Positions 23,474 to 38,723 of a stretch of DNA of 64,000 nt are shown here, piece after piece. Position 1 is the first letter of the stretch. Each line of letters starts with the position of its first letter. A program made the position numbers and the translations under genes. The DNA comes from Mesorhabditis belari (taxonomy: Eukaryota; Nematoda; Chromadorea; Rhabditida; Rhabditidae), in NCBI GenBank assembly GCA_958450365.1, contig CAUEEP010000937.1, positions 2,232,501-2,296,500 on the forward strand, given 5' to 3'. Below the pieces are notes generated by a model. The model ran no database searches. It was not told the origin of the DNA and saw only the letters and a list, made by a program, of their open reading frames with translations.

Positions 23474-26400
23474 ACGAATGAGATACATTTTAAAAAATAA
23501 TCAAAAGTTACCATTTCTACCCAAGCTGCGTTTCAAAAGCAAATTCCAAACTCAGACCAAATTTCGTTTGTGTAACTGGGATTGTAGTCTACCACAGTCT
23601 AACCGTTGGACCAACATTTACATGTTCGAGCATTGCAACCAGCTTTTTTCCATCAAATCAAAACCCCTTATCCAACTCTAGGTTCTCATTTACCCTGCAA
23701 AGCGTATGTATTTATTCTAAAATATTCTGCTAGAACACAAAAAAGGCCTTAAATGCTATGCACTTACATACATATTCACAAATAAAACGAAATTTACAAT
23801 AAGAACTGAACTAGACATAGATTATTTCAAAGGACACGAAGAAAAGAATTTAAATAAGTGAAATAGTAGAACTAAATAAAACAACAAACTGAACTTTTAC
23901 TCCCAAGAATCATGTAACGAACACAATTAATACCACTAGATTATTTGAAGAGCCGAGTGGTAAATCCATCCTTTGGTGTTAGCGTGGCATCTGGGTCAGG
24001 AATTATCTAAAAGACAAGGATAATTGAAAAGACTCTCGCAAATTAAACAGTTAAAGTACTAAAGCATCGAAAGCTTACCGTTCTCACAAATGTCGAGTTG
24101 AAAGTTTCATCAAAATCCCGTGGTCGAGCCGTCTGATCAATGGTGAGATCGATGACTGACTCTGTCTGAGCAACAATTCTATCAGTGCTAACCTAAAAAA
24201 TTTAAAAATTGACCCAGCAATCGCCACCAAAGCTTACAAAGATCTTTGTTGACCTAAGTGAACGCTTCAGTAGTTCAACATCGCAGCTTGAAATTGGCTA
24301 AATATTATTCATTATGGTTTAGCAAGTTTAACTTACCCATTCAATTGGCGCTTCATATGGAGTCGCCTTTCCAAAGAACTCTTCTTGAATATTTCCAATG
24401 CTGCCCTCAAGAACAATGGTTTTGCTAAAATGATAAGATTCAAAGAAATAAAGTGACAATTAAAACAAATTAGTTGACTCTTTCAAACCATACCTCTTTT
24501 TTCTAGCATAAATTATTGCTCGTTGCAGCGAAATCAATTCCGCCCAAACAATTCGCACAAAGAAAGCCGGCCCACTGTAACACAAATACATAATGGCAAT
24601 TCCAACAAAATTCACTTTGAACACGTATTGATGGAACTTCTCGAGTTTGAAAGTGATGAAGTAGCTCGAATCGTATCATTTATCATCACATGAACATTCT
24701 AAAGAAAAATGTAGTCAATTCAACAATAGCACTTACTTGTCTCTGATTTTTCTGCAACAATATCCTCTTTGATGGATTGACCTGGCATTCAAGAGGATTT
24801 TCCAATACATCAATGACATCAATGACAGCAAAAGCGGCTCTAAAAATATTAAAAATTTAAGTGCAAATTTACGAAGAAACCTTTGAGTTGCTTGTAGTGT
24901 AAGCGAGAATTGCTCCAAATTGGCAACTTTAAGGATGAAATCCCCATTCTTTCGCATATTCAGTGGCGTTTGTCCAGCAAAGATAGCCAGCTGAGCCACT
25001 TTTGCACAAGCATGCACGGGAATCTAAAATTAAGCTGTATAAATTAAAGCTAGGCAAAAACTTACTTTAAATGAATCAATTGATCGTGGGGTTTTGATAA
25101 GGATAGAATCGTAGAAAACCGAACGATTTCCCATTTGGCCATCTTTTCCCACGGGATTGAAAGTGACTTCCAAATCATACGTTTCACCAGCATGCAGAAT
25201 GCGTTTCACACTGCTCAACTAAACCAGGTTGCCTTAGTCATCAATTCGATACATACCTTGAATTCAGGTGTGTTCCTTTTCAGACTTGGATCGATTTCAA
25301 TGCTTTCCTTGGAAGTGTTTCTGATGGTAACTCTAAACAAACAAATAACATATGCAAGTTTGTTGGACAGGGATCATTTCTCCTCAAAACGAACCTCAAA
25401 GTGACAGCCGTGTTAACTTCCACGAATCCAAATTGTAAAGTGCTCGGCTTAATGTTCAACGCGTGCTTCGTCGTGCTTGTTTCAGTCGTAGTTGAATAAG
25501 TTGATGCCAGAGATGGATCTCTAAAAAGAGCCGCTACTGCAAAATATTCAGGGATTTGAAAATTACCTTGATAATTTAGTTGTCTGCACAATCGGCTTAT
25601 CTTCGACAATTTTCCGATGCAAAATGTTCAAATCATTCGTTTCTTGGAGAATTCGCTTCGGGGCACTTGCACTTCTTGTGTCAAAGTCCCTTGGTATATG
25701 TCGTGGAGCACTTGCGCTTTGCGTTTCAATGGGGCGACGTTGAGGCTCAACATGATTCCTAAAATTAGAAGTTAGCGGTTTATGTAAAGTCACTCACATC
25801 GACGTAACGGTCTTTGAATGTCGATTCGTTATATCCTCCCTAAAGTCCACCTAAACAAATGCTGATTAGCTATCAAAAGGCTGCCGTTCACCTTTTTTCG
25901 TGGCTCCCTCTTGCGCATGTTCTGAATCAAAACGTCAATTTCACTCATCGAAGTGTTCATTGACGTATTCTAAATCAAAACATTGTCTAAATTAAAATGT
26001 CAACATATTTTAATGAGTCGATCCATTTTTGATTCATTCATTGATCCGAAAGTCGAGTGAGCTGCCGTCGCATTGTACGATGGGCCCGGTAGATCGTCAT
26101 CCAGCCGTTGACATGGAATTGCTGATACCTTAAATGCATCATATATTATCTGCCTTCACATTTGGCAAAGTCATTAGTCAAACAACCAACATTACAAAAT
26201 TGTTGCTCTAGATTTGTCTTCAACGAGTGCCTATCCATCCGCCGTCCATTCACAACAGCTAAATTATACTTGAATGTCATTTAAAGAGCTAGGCTTACTC
26301 TGCGGTGTTGACATAATCTTGTTGACAATCGATAAATCCGGAGAGAAGATTTGCGATTTGCGCAGACCGGACACCGGTGAAACATTCTGGAAAAATTAAA

Positions 26401-26917
26401 ATTTAAACTAGCTTTAAAAAAATTACAACTACCTTTGTTTGTGGTGCAGCGAGTCGCGAAGGGAAAGCACTTTTTGGCGTGGCGAAATCATTTTGTATTC
26501 GTCCATCTGGCTTTGATCCGTTAGGATGCTTTTCAGGTGTTACCTAAATCAACAGATTTAAAATATTTCGAAAAAAATACACCATTAAATTACCTGTCCA
26601 TAGAGACTAATTTTGTGCGGTGTCGGTTCCCAGGAATTTTCTTTTTCCTGGTGCGACTGATTGAATCTAAAATCATTTTTACACGAATTACAGATTTATC
26701 TTACCGTGGATCGTCCTGGATGATTTTGTTGTTCTTTGAGAAGTCCTCGTACGTACCGAGTCGTTCCTGTGCTTCGCCTAAATGAAACATAAACAGTTAT
26801 GAACTGCAAGTGCAAACTTCCAGTCGCAAAGTCTTCACTGTACGTTTCCTCGCCTTGATTAAACCGTTGTCCATCTAAATAAAAATGAATAAAGAGCAAA
26901 ATTTAAAAATTTACCTG
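23474..26917. repeat. Segmental duplication, copy B
   Basis: Partner of 12113-16075. Homology begins at GAGATACATTTTAAAAAATA near 23480, covers the 3' flank and most exons of the ASH-domain gene, and ends at about 26917. Here the gene continues upstream into its true 5' exons, so B is the intact reference copy. Confidence 0.9.
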
Positions 26918-27484
26918 GGTTATTGAACGGTCCTTGATCCTCATTGTCAAAAAGTGAGGCGTCGTGACATCCTTGATCCTCGTCCTCAAAAACTTCGGCA
27001 GCATGATGTTTACCTAAAACAAAATATTGTAGAGCAGAGTTGTTAGTGATTTATTGCTATTTGTAAATTTGTCACTAACTGATTTCCGCCTCGGTTCTGT
27101 CTTCAGGTAATTCGGGAATCGGCCAGAGATTCGGCTTCAGCCCATAAGCGCCCTCTTTGCCTCGGTTATCTAAAAGAAAACAAATTAAAATGGTTTTAGC
27201 GTCCAAATCAAAATCCTGAGCTTGAGCCTGAGCCTTACAGCAAATCGGCATCATCCAGATCACCTCCATCCGCTACGCTTACCGATGAAAACTACCTACT
27301 AACTATAAGTAATCTTTGGCGTCGATTATACACGCTAGCAATCCACTTACTCACTAAATAACGGTAAGCTTGTAAAGCTTGTAAAACTCCGTAATTCTAG
27401 TTACCCACCATCAGAGCTTTGTGGGTCGTCGACACTCAAGAACTCCTCGCTTAGGTCGAGATCCGGGAAGTTGCCATTGCTCAT
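23941..27484 (-). CDS. spd-2: ASH/PapD-domain protein, probable SPD-2/CEP192 homologue (copy B)
   Basis: Intact multi-exon gene. It starts at ATG 27484 (MSNGNFPDLDLSEEFL) after a CAG acceptor and ends at TAA 23941 (DGFTTRLFK). The N-terminal half is acidic and low-complexity (GLKPNLWPIPELPEDRTEAE, FEDEDQGCHDASLFDNEDQG) with many short exons. The C-terminal half has beta-rich PapD/ASH-like modules: IKPSTLQFGFVEVNTAVTLR, then VTIRNTSKESIEIDPSLKRN, then HAGETYDLEVTFNPVGKDG, then NMRKNGDFILKVANLEQFSL. A disordered N-terminus plus C-terminal ASH modules fits SPD-2/CEP192, the pericentriolar factor needed for centrosome maturation, but other ASH proteins are possible. All frames are open with short introns. 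It is head-to-head with TRMT6 across 362 bp. The family call is an inference from domain layout and motif style. Confidence 0.55.
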
Positions 27485-27846
27485 CTTCACCTGAATGAAA
27501 AAGAAATTAATAGTTTTCAAAATAAAAGATGAAAACGAGAACTCAAAAGTTAAAAAGAAGAGAATAAGATGAAGATGAAAATTTGAAAGTGGCGCTTTTC
27601 TCCAACGTAAAGAAAGAGTATTGAAGTGTACTCAAAGTTTATATTAATTTTATATTGAATCTATTGAACGCTACAAATGAATAGCTGAAGATTTTGTTTT
27701 AGAAGAAAAAAATTTATAACTATTGTTGCAAGTTGCTCGTTTGATTTTCAAAGTTTCAAAGTTTTAGTATGTGCTCTAAGCGTCGATTTTGTTACTTTTT
27801 TGTTATTTCTCGTTTTTTGCTTAAAAGCTACATTTTCTGTTTAGTG
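27485..27846. promoter_or_regulatory. Divergent intergenic promoter region
   Basis: The only non-coding DNA between the start codons of the SPD-2-like gene (minus) and TRMT6 (plus), so it should hold both promoters. A CAG acceptor lies just before 27484 and a TTTAG acceptor just before 27847, as expected for trans-spliced starts. No specific factor site recognised. Confidence 0.5.
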
Positions 27847-30747
27847 ATGGCGAGCACATCGAATTTCGCGGATCCATCGGAAGACAATGGAACGATTATT
27901 CAAGTGAGTCCGTTATCAAATCGATTCTGTTGGAGTACTAAAAGATAACTCTATAAGATTTTACGGATCTTTACGGTTAGCGGCGGGATAAGGGAAAATG
28001 CATGATATTCAGCCAATGATTTATCCATTTTAGATATTTCTTCAAATTGTGTTGTTTTCTTTTTTCATTTCTTCAAATCTTGGACGCTTTATTGAATACA
28101 TCAGTAGATTAACAAACACAGTAACGCATAATAAACGTATTAAATACATACTTTAGTTTACGGTAGTTTTAAAAACAGTTTAAACGCTCAATATCCTCAC
28201 AACCATGAAATATATCAGCCGAACAGTAGAAATACAGTTTAAACGCGCAAAAGCCATGCCCACAATTCAGCTAAATGGCTGAATATCATGCATGTTTCCT
28301 TATCCTGCCGCTAATCGCTATTCCCGCCGCCAATCGTCATGCACACAATTTGGCTAATCTATTGATCGACTAATGTATTCAATAAAGCGTTGATGATAAG
28401 AACACCATAATTTGAAGAAATCTCTAAATTGTTTAAAAAATATCTAAAATATTTGGTTGAATTAGTTGAATATCATGCATTTTCCCTTATCCCGCCGATG
28501 ATCGCTATTCCCGCCGTTGTCCGTAAAGCACCGATTTTACGTGGAGAGCATAGGGTGGATACATCTCTCATAGGATGATTCTATGATGCCTGATCATTTA
28601 AATTTAAATAGAACTAATTTTTAAAGAAAGCTAATAACTTTAGACTGAAAGATCTTGTTATTGTACACTTTCTTTTCAGGGTCAGTATGCGATTATCTGC
28701 AAGCAAGGCGGTGAGCAAATTCGATCGATGCGCATTCTTCCCAAGCAAAATCTCCTCATCGAGAAGCTCAAAGTGAATGTAAGTTAATTACTAATCTCTA
28801 ATTGTTTTTTGGGGGCTATTTATCAGCAAACCGATTACAAGAAGTGTATTTTAGACTGACGCTTTGATCGGTCAACCGTTTGGTCTTTTCGAGATCAATT
28901 CCGGCATCCCGGCACCAATTTCGTTTGCGAAACTTCTCGCAGACGGGACTGTGGATATTGGTAATTCTTGCGGTTCTAACAAATGAGATTGTTTTTTTTA
29001 GATGCACAGGTTGAGAATTCTTCCACTGAAGCACCCCAATACGCTCCATCAAGTGATCAAGCTGCTCTAAATGATGCTCAGGTGAATAATCTTATTTATA
29101 ATCACTTTTAAATGTTTCATTTTAGGCTCGTCAGAAATACTCGGAAGAAGAAATTGACGAGATGAAAAGAAAAGGTGCCAGCGCTTCTGAATTGGTATCA
29201 TAAAAGTACTAAATTATCTAGCTATTCATTTAGGTTGCAAAGCTTGTCGAAGGGAGTCAAACATTCCATAATCGGACAGAATACGCGAAGAGCAAATACA
29301 TAAGAAAGTGGGTTTCATTTTGTTGTTTTATAAATTTTATCAACGATTTCCAGGAAAGCCAGAAAACATTCGGATCGAATTTTTGTTCTCCGTCCAACCG
29401 TTCGTCTCCTATGTGAAAGCTACTATAAAAAGGACGCGGATCGAATCGGGAATTTGAGGTTTGGGTGATAAGTTGATCCTTTAGAAAAGTTTTAGATGGG
29501 ATCAGCTCGGACTCATCCTACAATTGGCCGGAGTTCATTCAGGAAAACGAGTCGTCATGTTTGAGCAATCGTGCGGGATTCTAGCGTCAGCGGTATTTCA
29601 TTTACTTTCGCTTCACGGTATTTCACTATTTACAACAAACTATGGAATTTAGGTGCTCGAACGGTTGGGCGGTCGTGGAAGTATGATTTATTTGCATCGA
29701 GGACTTCAAGCTCAAGGCATTCCGTGCGTCCAAGCGATGAATTTCTCAAGCCAGGTATGTATCATCCAAAAAGTTCGCCATGTTTTTTTTTCACTTGTCA
29801 CTTCCCGCCTGGGTTTGGAAAACCTTAATACCTGCCTACTAACTTGGTAACCCAATCCAACCAGTAAAAGCAAAACAAGGTCTTTTAGGTGATGGGCACA
29901 TTGCACTCACTCCGGATTGACACTCTTCTGAATGACGGTATCCCACGAGAAGATCGAGAAATTCCTCCCGGAATGCCAAAACAGGAAACTTCTGATTCGA
30001 TTGTGAGTGAGAATTTGTTAAATCAAGTCGGTTTTTCTTTGACTAATAGTTTTGATATTGTTTATAAGTATCATATCACTATAGTGTTAGTTTATGATAT
30101 GATTCAACCCAAGCCATTTGTATATTTTAGAGAGATGAAGAGAAAGAAGAGGAGTCGACGGTGATGATCAATATTGAAAAACGAGCCGAGAGGTCATCAC
30201 AACAGAGAATGGCGTATGCGCAATTGTGCAACGGTTATGATGCGCTTCTTATTTCAACGAGAACAGTTGGTGGGTGATTTTGATGAACAAACGTAAAGTT
30301 ATTATTGGAAGATTGACCTTTGTTCTATTTTTTTTAGATCCGGTCTCACTTCTCGAGTTTTTGTACGAGAGTTTGCGTCCATGTGGAACAGTTGTCATTT
30401 ACAGCCCGAATCAGCAGGTATTCGGAATATTTTTAACTATTTTGATATTATATTTAGTCGATGGTGTTAGCACAATCTTGGCTACGAGCAAAAGGAGCCG
30501 TCAACATTCAAATCCAGGAACAAATGTTTCGAATTCATCAGGTAAGCTTCAAGTTATCTGAGATTGTGGCAAAAACTAGCTTTTTTAGGTTTTACCACAA
30601 CGGACGCATCCTTTGATGAGCCAAATGGTAGTCGGTGGATGTATCGTTTCGGCAATAAAGGTGAGAACCACAATAATGTGTTGATAAGGATTATGACTTT
30701 AGGTTGTTGGCCCTCCGCCTGTGCCCCAAGCGAGTCACACTGCATGA
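27847..30747 (+). CDS. TRMT6: tRNA (adenine-58-N1) methyltransferase non-catalytic subunit TRM6
   Basis: Non-catalytic partner of TRMT61A in the enzyme that makes m1A58 in tRNAs, needed for tRNA binding. The start at 27847 (MASTSNFADPSEDNG) follows TTTAG at 27844. Exon 2 begins at 28680 (GQYAIICKQGGEQIRSMR). Diagnostic stretches in order: GQPFGLFEI, ARQKYSEEEIDEMKRKGA, EGSQTFHNRTEYAKSKYIRK, RIGNLRWDQLGLILQLAGV, FEQSCGILASAVLERLGGRG, then VNIQIQEQMFRIHQVLPQR and ending QASHTA before TGA 30745. Intron 1 (27904-28679) holds a foldback element; other introns are mostly 40-130 nt with TTTTAG acceptors. It is convergent with NAC-alpha downstream. I see no missing part and am confident of the family. 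Confidence 0.9.
27955..28542. mobile_element. Foldback element in TRMT6 intron 1
   Basis: GATTTTACGGATCTTTACGG...GGCGGGATAAGGGAAAATGC at the left is inverted at the right end (TTTTCCCTTATCCCGCCGAT...CCGTAAAGCACCGATTTTAC). A further internal copy of TTATCCTGCCGCTAATCGCTATTCCCGCC at about 28299 suggests nested copies. Confidence 0.8.
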
Positions 30748-31257
30748 AACAATGAAAAAGGAGAGTTTAGATAATCGTTATTGTTGTTGTTTAGTGATAT
30801 TTTGTGCATTTTCATTTCGACTTGCCATTTATTGTTGTGCAGATTGTTATTTTTACTTGGATAATCATTTTTGTTAAAGTGGTTGATTAAAAATGTTAAT
30901 TGTTAAAAACAAGAGACCTAGTTGTGCAATGATATCTAACAGTGGGTGGATTAGAAGTTATGCCCGGAGGAGGTTTCTAGAGAAAGTGACATAATCCAAC
31001 TTTTGAAGCTTTAAAAAGCGCAAAGCGCAACTTTCCATTAGTACTAGACCCTCTCTCATTGTTGCATCTAATAGTGAGTTTACAGTACCCTTATTAGATA
31101 AATCTTCGATCTTTTTTCTTCCACAAGGACAATACTGTGCCTGATTTGTTGCACTTATCTTTGTAAAACTTTATCAAAAGCAAACAACGAGAACGAGAAC
31201 AAGAAAAGTAAACAAAGGCAGCCGCTTAACAACTGAATTAAAAATTGATCAAATCTA
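30748..31257. other. Convergent 3' intergenic region
   Basis: Between the TRMT6 and NAC-alpha stops. AT-rich with two similar segments (TGCAATGATATCTAACAGTG near 30925, TGTTGCATCTAATAGTGAG near 31062). No gene seen. Confidence 0.5.
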
Positions 31258-32093
<836 letters not shown>

Positions 32094-32448
32094 ATTGAAG
32101 ACCTAGTACCTGAACTTTGATATTAAAAAGTATCAAACAGGTTAAAAAATCAAGAAGTTTTCAAATGTAATCGATTAAATGGATTTGCGTCCAAAAAAAT
32201 TAAAACAAAAATCGCTAGTAAGTTTATTTGATGCAGTGCAAAACATAGAAAGGCTTTTACCGGCCTATCACAACCAAAAGATATCTACACTTACATTTTG
32301 GTAGGAAATTCTCTCTAATGATGGCGAAAGTGCCTAGGTACAAACTTTACATGAAATCACAAAATTATCACAGCATTCAACGAAAATAAAACATAGCAAA
32401 AGGGAATAAGCACAAGAAACTACACGTAGGGAAAGCAGTAAATTAGTT
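32094..32448. other. Short intergenic region between same-strand genes
   Basis: 355 bp separating the WWP-1 stop from the NAC-alpha start on the minus strand. The spacing would permit either an independent NAC-alpha promoter or operon-style processing; the sequence does not decide. Confidence 0.4.
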
Positions 32449-35813
<3,365 letters not shown>

Positions 35814-36340
35814 CCGCTTCGGTCGACAAATCGGTGAAGCGAACTAAAAGAAATTAATCGTGAATGGCAGAAAAAGCGGGAAAATGATTGAGAAAAATCA
35901 ATATGATCATGATTCATTGAGAGAATAAGAAAATCTCTCTAGCAAATTCCCGTCGGGATATTGATGCTCATGAAAGCTACGGTAACTGGGCAACAAATAA
36001 AGTGAACAGCGGTGAATTCTTTTTGAGTACTGTGTCCCTTTCTCTTTCACTCGTCTTTTGCGCTTTTGTTTCAAAAGCATAAAATTTTAGGTGCTATCGC
36101 GGCTCAACTTTAATGGGAGCTGATCAAAACAGCGCCGTGTACAAACAGCGCGGGCACAGAAAGGGTTTAATACGTGAAGTAAACGTTGTAAAGCTCTGCA
36201 GTTTTCTTGCCAAAAAAAAATATGATTCCGGCGCTTAAATTTGTTTTATTTGTGCTCCATACGGTTACTGGAACTAAAACAAACCCAAAATAGGTTTCGA
36301 GCCAAACCCTTATTCGCCTATTTTTCCCAGCTCAACTCAC

Positions 36341-36710
36341 CGCAGATTCGGTCTTGCTTGCCTCGGCATCGGGCATCACACGACGAATCGATCCATCAAA
36401 GAACTTCGTCTCCATCTTGTTGATGAAATCATGGATCTTTTTTGAACTTTAGAAACGTTTACTTTGTAGATAAGGTTTTCTGTGCTGCAGCCCGATCTGA
36501 CAAGCTTAATGCAAGTCTAGCAATTGATTTTGAGACGAATTGCAGTCGATTTGCAAGTCGATTGCAAAGTCAACTCTACCTGTGACAGAAGCGTTCTATG
36601 GTCTTCATCACTCACCCTCAATGTCGTGACGACGAGCGACGAATTCGGTGATGTAGCGCTGCTTGTCCATGACGTGGATCGATTCCGCATGATCGTGCTT
36701 GAAAATTTGA
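36341..36710 (-). CDS. Two orphan exons of an unrecognised small protein
   Basis: Two minus-strand segments have strongly biased codons and GTGAGT donors. The upstream one (about 36710-36628) reads MDKQRYITEFVARRHDIE; the downstream one (about 36440-36344) reads KIHDFINKMETKFFDG and SIRRVMPDAEASKTESA. Upstream acceptors would be AAG, unusual here, and I could not find a junction that keeps phase. If the second donor is not used, the frame stops two codons later (AVS, TGA). It could be a small gene, an alternative 5' end of wwp-1 (the second exon would join in phase 0 to the exon starting at 35846), or a pseudogene. Function unknown. Confidence 0.35.
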
Positions 36711-36962
36711 ATAGTAAAGCAAAGAACTACTGCCGTAACGAATAGCCTAAACTTATCAGGCAAGTAATTTTCGCTTAATATTTCTTGTTGAAAAGGCGCT
36801 CACATGCACTTTCCACAAACGGCAGTTGCGATTGTAATTGAAGTGTAGTGTAATTGAAGCAGTTGCGATTCCGCCGATTCTCACAGGAGAGCACCTTTTC
36901 GTTGTAGCCGACCGAGGTCGCACTCAGGTGTTCCTATTTGCGCTCACAACCTGCTTCCACAT

Positions 36963-37313
36963 TTATCTATCCCTTGCTATTGTCATCCAGTATTTCCTAT
37001 CTTGGTTGTTCCTGGTTCGAAGTCTTCGACTTGCTTGTGCTGGTGGTGGTTGCACTCTAGCCATCCTTTCTCTGACCGTCTCTGCCACTCTTGTGCTCCA
37101 CCTCATTGCTGGTCTTTCGATGGGCCTCTTCTGGTCTCGTGGTAGCCACTCTGTGATCCGTATCGTCCATCTGTCGTCTGTTCTTCTGGCTACGTGGGGC
37201 ATATCCCTACTTCTTAAATCTTGGTCGAGCTGCGTTTTCCTATTGTACCCGAGGAGGTTCCTTTCAAGGGCTCGATGCGTCGTTCTCAGGGCTCGTTCCG
37301 ACCGAAATCAAAA
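36963..37313 (-). pseudogene. Non-LTR retrotransposon (LINE) C-terminal tail remnant
   Basis: Open minus-strand stretch reading ALERNLLGYNRKTQLDQDLR, DMPHVARRTDDRWTIRITEW and LPRDQKRPIERPAMRWSTRV. The RW-x-TEW-x-PR-x-RP-x-RW pattern is typical of the region after the reverse transcriptase in nematode and other animal LINEs. No RT catalytic core is present nearby, so this is a 5'-truncated relic. Confidence 0.75.
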
Positions 37314-37837
37314 GGGTAAATCGGTGAATGAATTTAAGCTAGTTTTTTGTGAAATTTTAGTTCATTTTGTAATTCACAGAGCTTTCCGCAACAAGTGCAG
37401 TTCAAGCAAGAGAAATCTCGCTCGACAAGAGACATTTCCAAACCAAATTCGAAGATTAGCGAATTTAAAATGAAAACTAGGTAAAGAGAAAAGGTTTTGA
37501 AAGTGAAAAATGAAGAGAAATTAATTTTCCCGGAGCGATCTTTCCTTTTTTTAGCGATTGAAACAGTTCGGGCATTATTCGACACCTTTTGGCCAGGAGG
37601 GAGAAGAGACAATTTGTGCCAACGGCTCGATTAGGACAAAAAATGAATGGAAAATGAGAAATTGAACAATTTTGATTATTGGGCTATTGATTTGATCAGG
37701 ATTTTTGAAGATTTGAGGCACAGTGCTGGAGAAATCGATTTATTGAGAGATCAACTATCAAAACTATCAACGATCTATCAATAACAAACGATGAAAGTGA
37801 AAATAGGTGAAAGCATGGCTATTCCTGCACCAAAATT

Positions 37838-38055
37838 CTTAGGCTTTACGAGGATTTTGCTTTGATTTCGCCTGACCTGCCTAACATGGATCTTGGCTTT
37901 TAGGAACAAGTGAAACTAGCCTGCCATGCTATTTTCTTACTAAAGTAGTGATTCAATTGTGCACCTTGTCAAATCTGGTAAGTTTATTTCCACCAATTCT
38001 AGGCTTTACCAGGATTTGGCTTTGATTTCGCCTGACCTGGCTAACATGGCCTGTC
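37838..38055. repeat. Direct repeat pair with GGCTTTGATTTCGCCTGACC core
   Basis: The segment TAGGCTTTACGAGGATTTTGC...CTAACATGG at 37839-37888 recurs at 38001-38050 with few changes. Function unknown; possibly a fragment of a dispersed repeat. Confidence 0.7.
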
Positions 38056-38723
38056 CGCTTACAATAAAATTGGTACTATTTGATAGACTAAAATATGGAG
38101 ATTCAAATTCGGAATATCAATTTTGAAAGTTTTAAATAGAAAGTTGAACGAGTGACGATTGAAGTCAAGTTATTTTTTCTGATGAAACAAAAGTGAATCT
38201 CTATTAGATGGACTTCCATTGATCAGGCGACCTGTTGGAAAGTCTACTTACCGTAAATACTGCAATAGTGCCCCACCCCCCTCGTACAGTCGCGTAGTCG
38301 CAAAAGTTTTTTAGTATTTCATTTTTTTCAAAGCGCCCGTACTTTCAAAAAATGAGTCTTTGGTATCAAAAAATAGCCCTGAATTTCGGCTATTTTTTTT
38401 GATATCTAAGCGCGTATTGTAGCATAAATTTCATGTACGAAGAAAAACCGAGGAAATCATTGAAAGCATGTGAAAATCTGCTGCTGAAACTATCTTTATT
38501 GGATTCAACATGCCCCGTTACCTATAGATGCAAATTTTCCGAGGTCCCGCCTACTGCCGATTGCGATAGCACAAAATTTTATTCCAATCTTAACAAATCA
38601 ATAACAACAATCAAGAATAACAAGAAATTGTAACAAAGCGTTAAAAATAACAAACCCTAGCAATAAGGAATGCATAACGAAAAAAGAACTTTAATGATGT
38701 TGACGAGGGTATTGAATTTTGAC

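Larger units (their letters stand above)
35848..38723. other. Intergenic region upstream of wwp-1
   Basis: Contains two orphan minus-strand exons (36341-36440 and 36628-36710), a LINE tail (36963-37313), and two copies of a GGCTTTGATTTCGCCTGACC motif (near 37857 and 38018). The remainder shows no gene. Confidence 0.5.

Noticed and set aside
36838..37473. 211-codon plus-strand ORF rich in hydrophobic residues
   Set aside because: It is antisense to the LINE tail, whose minus-strand motif is much more convincing.
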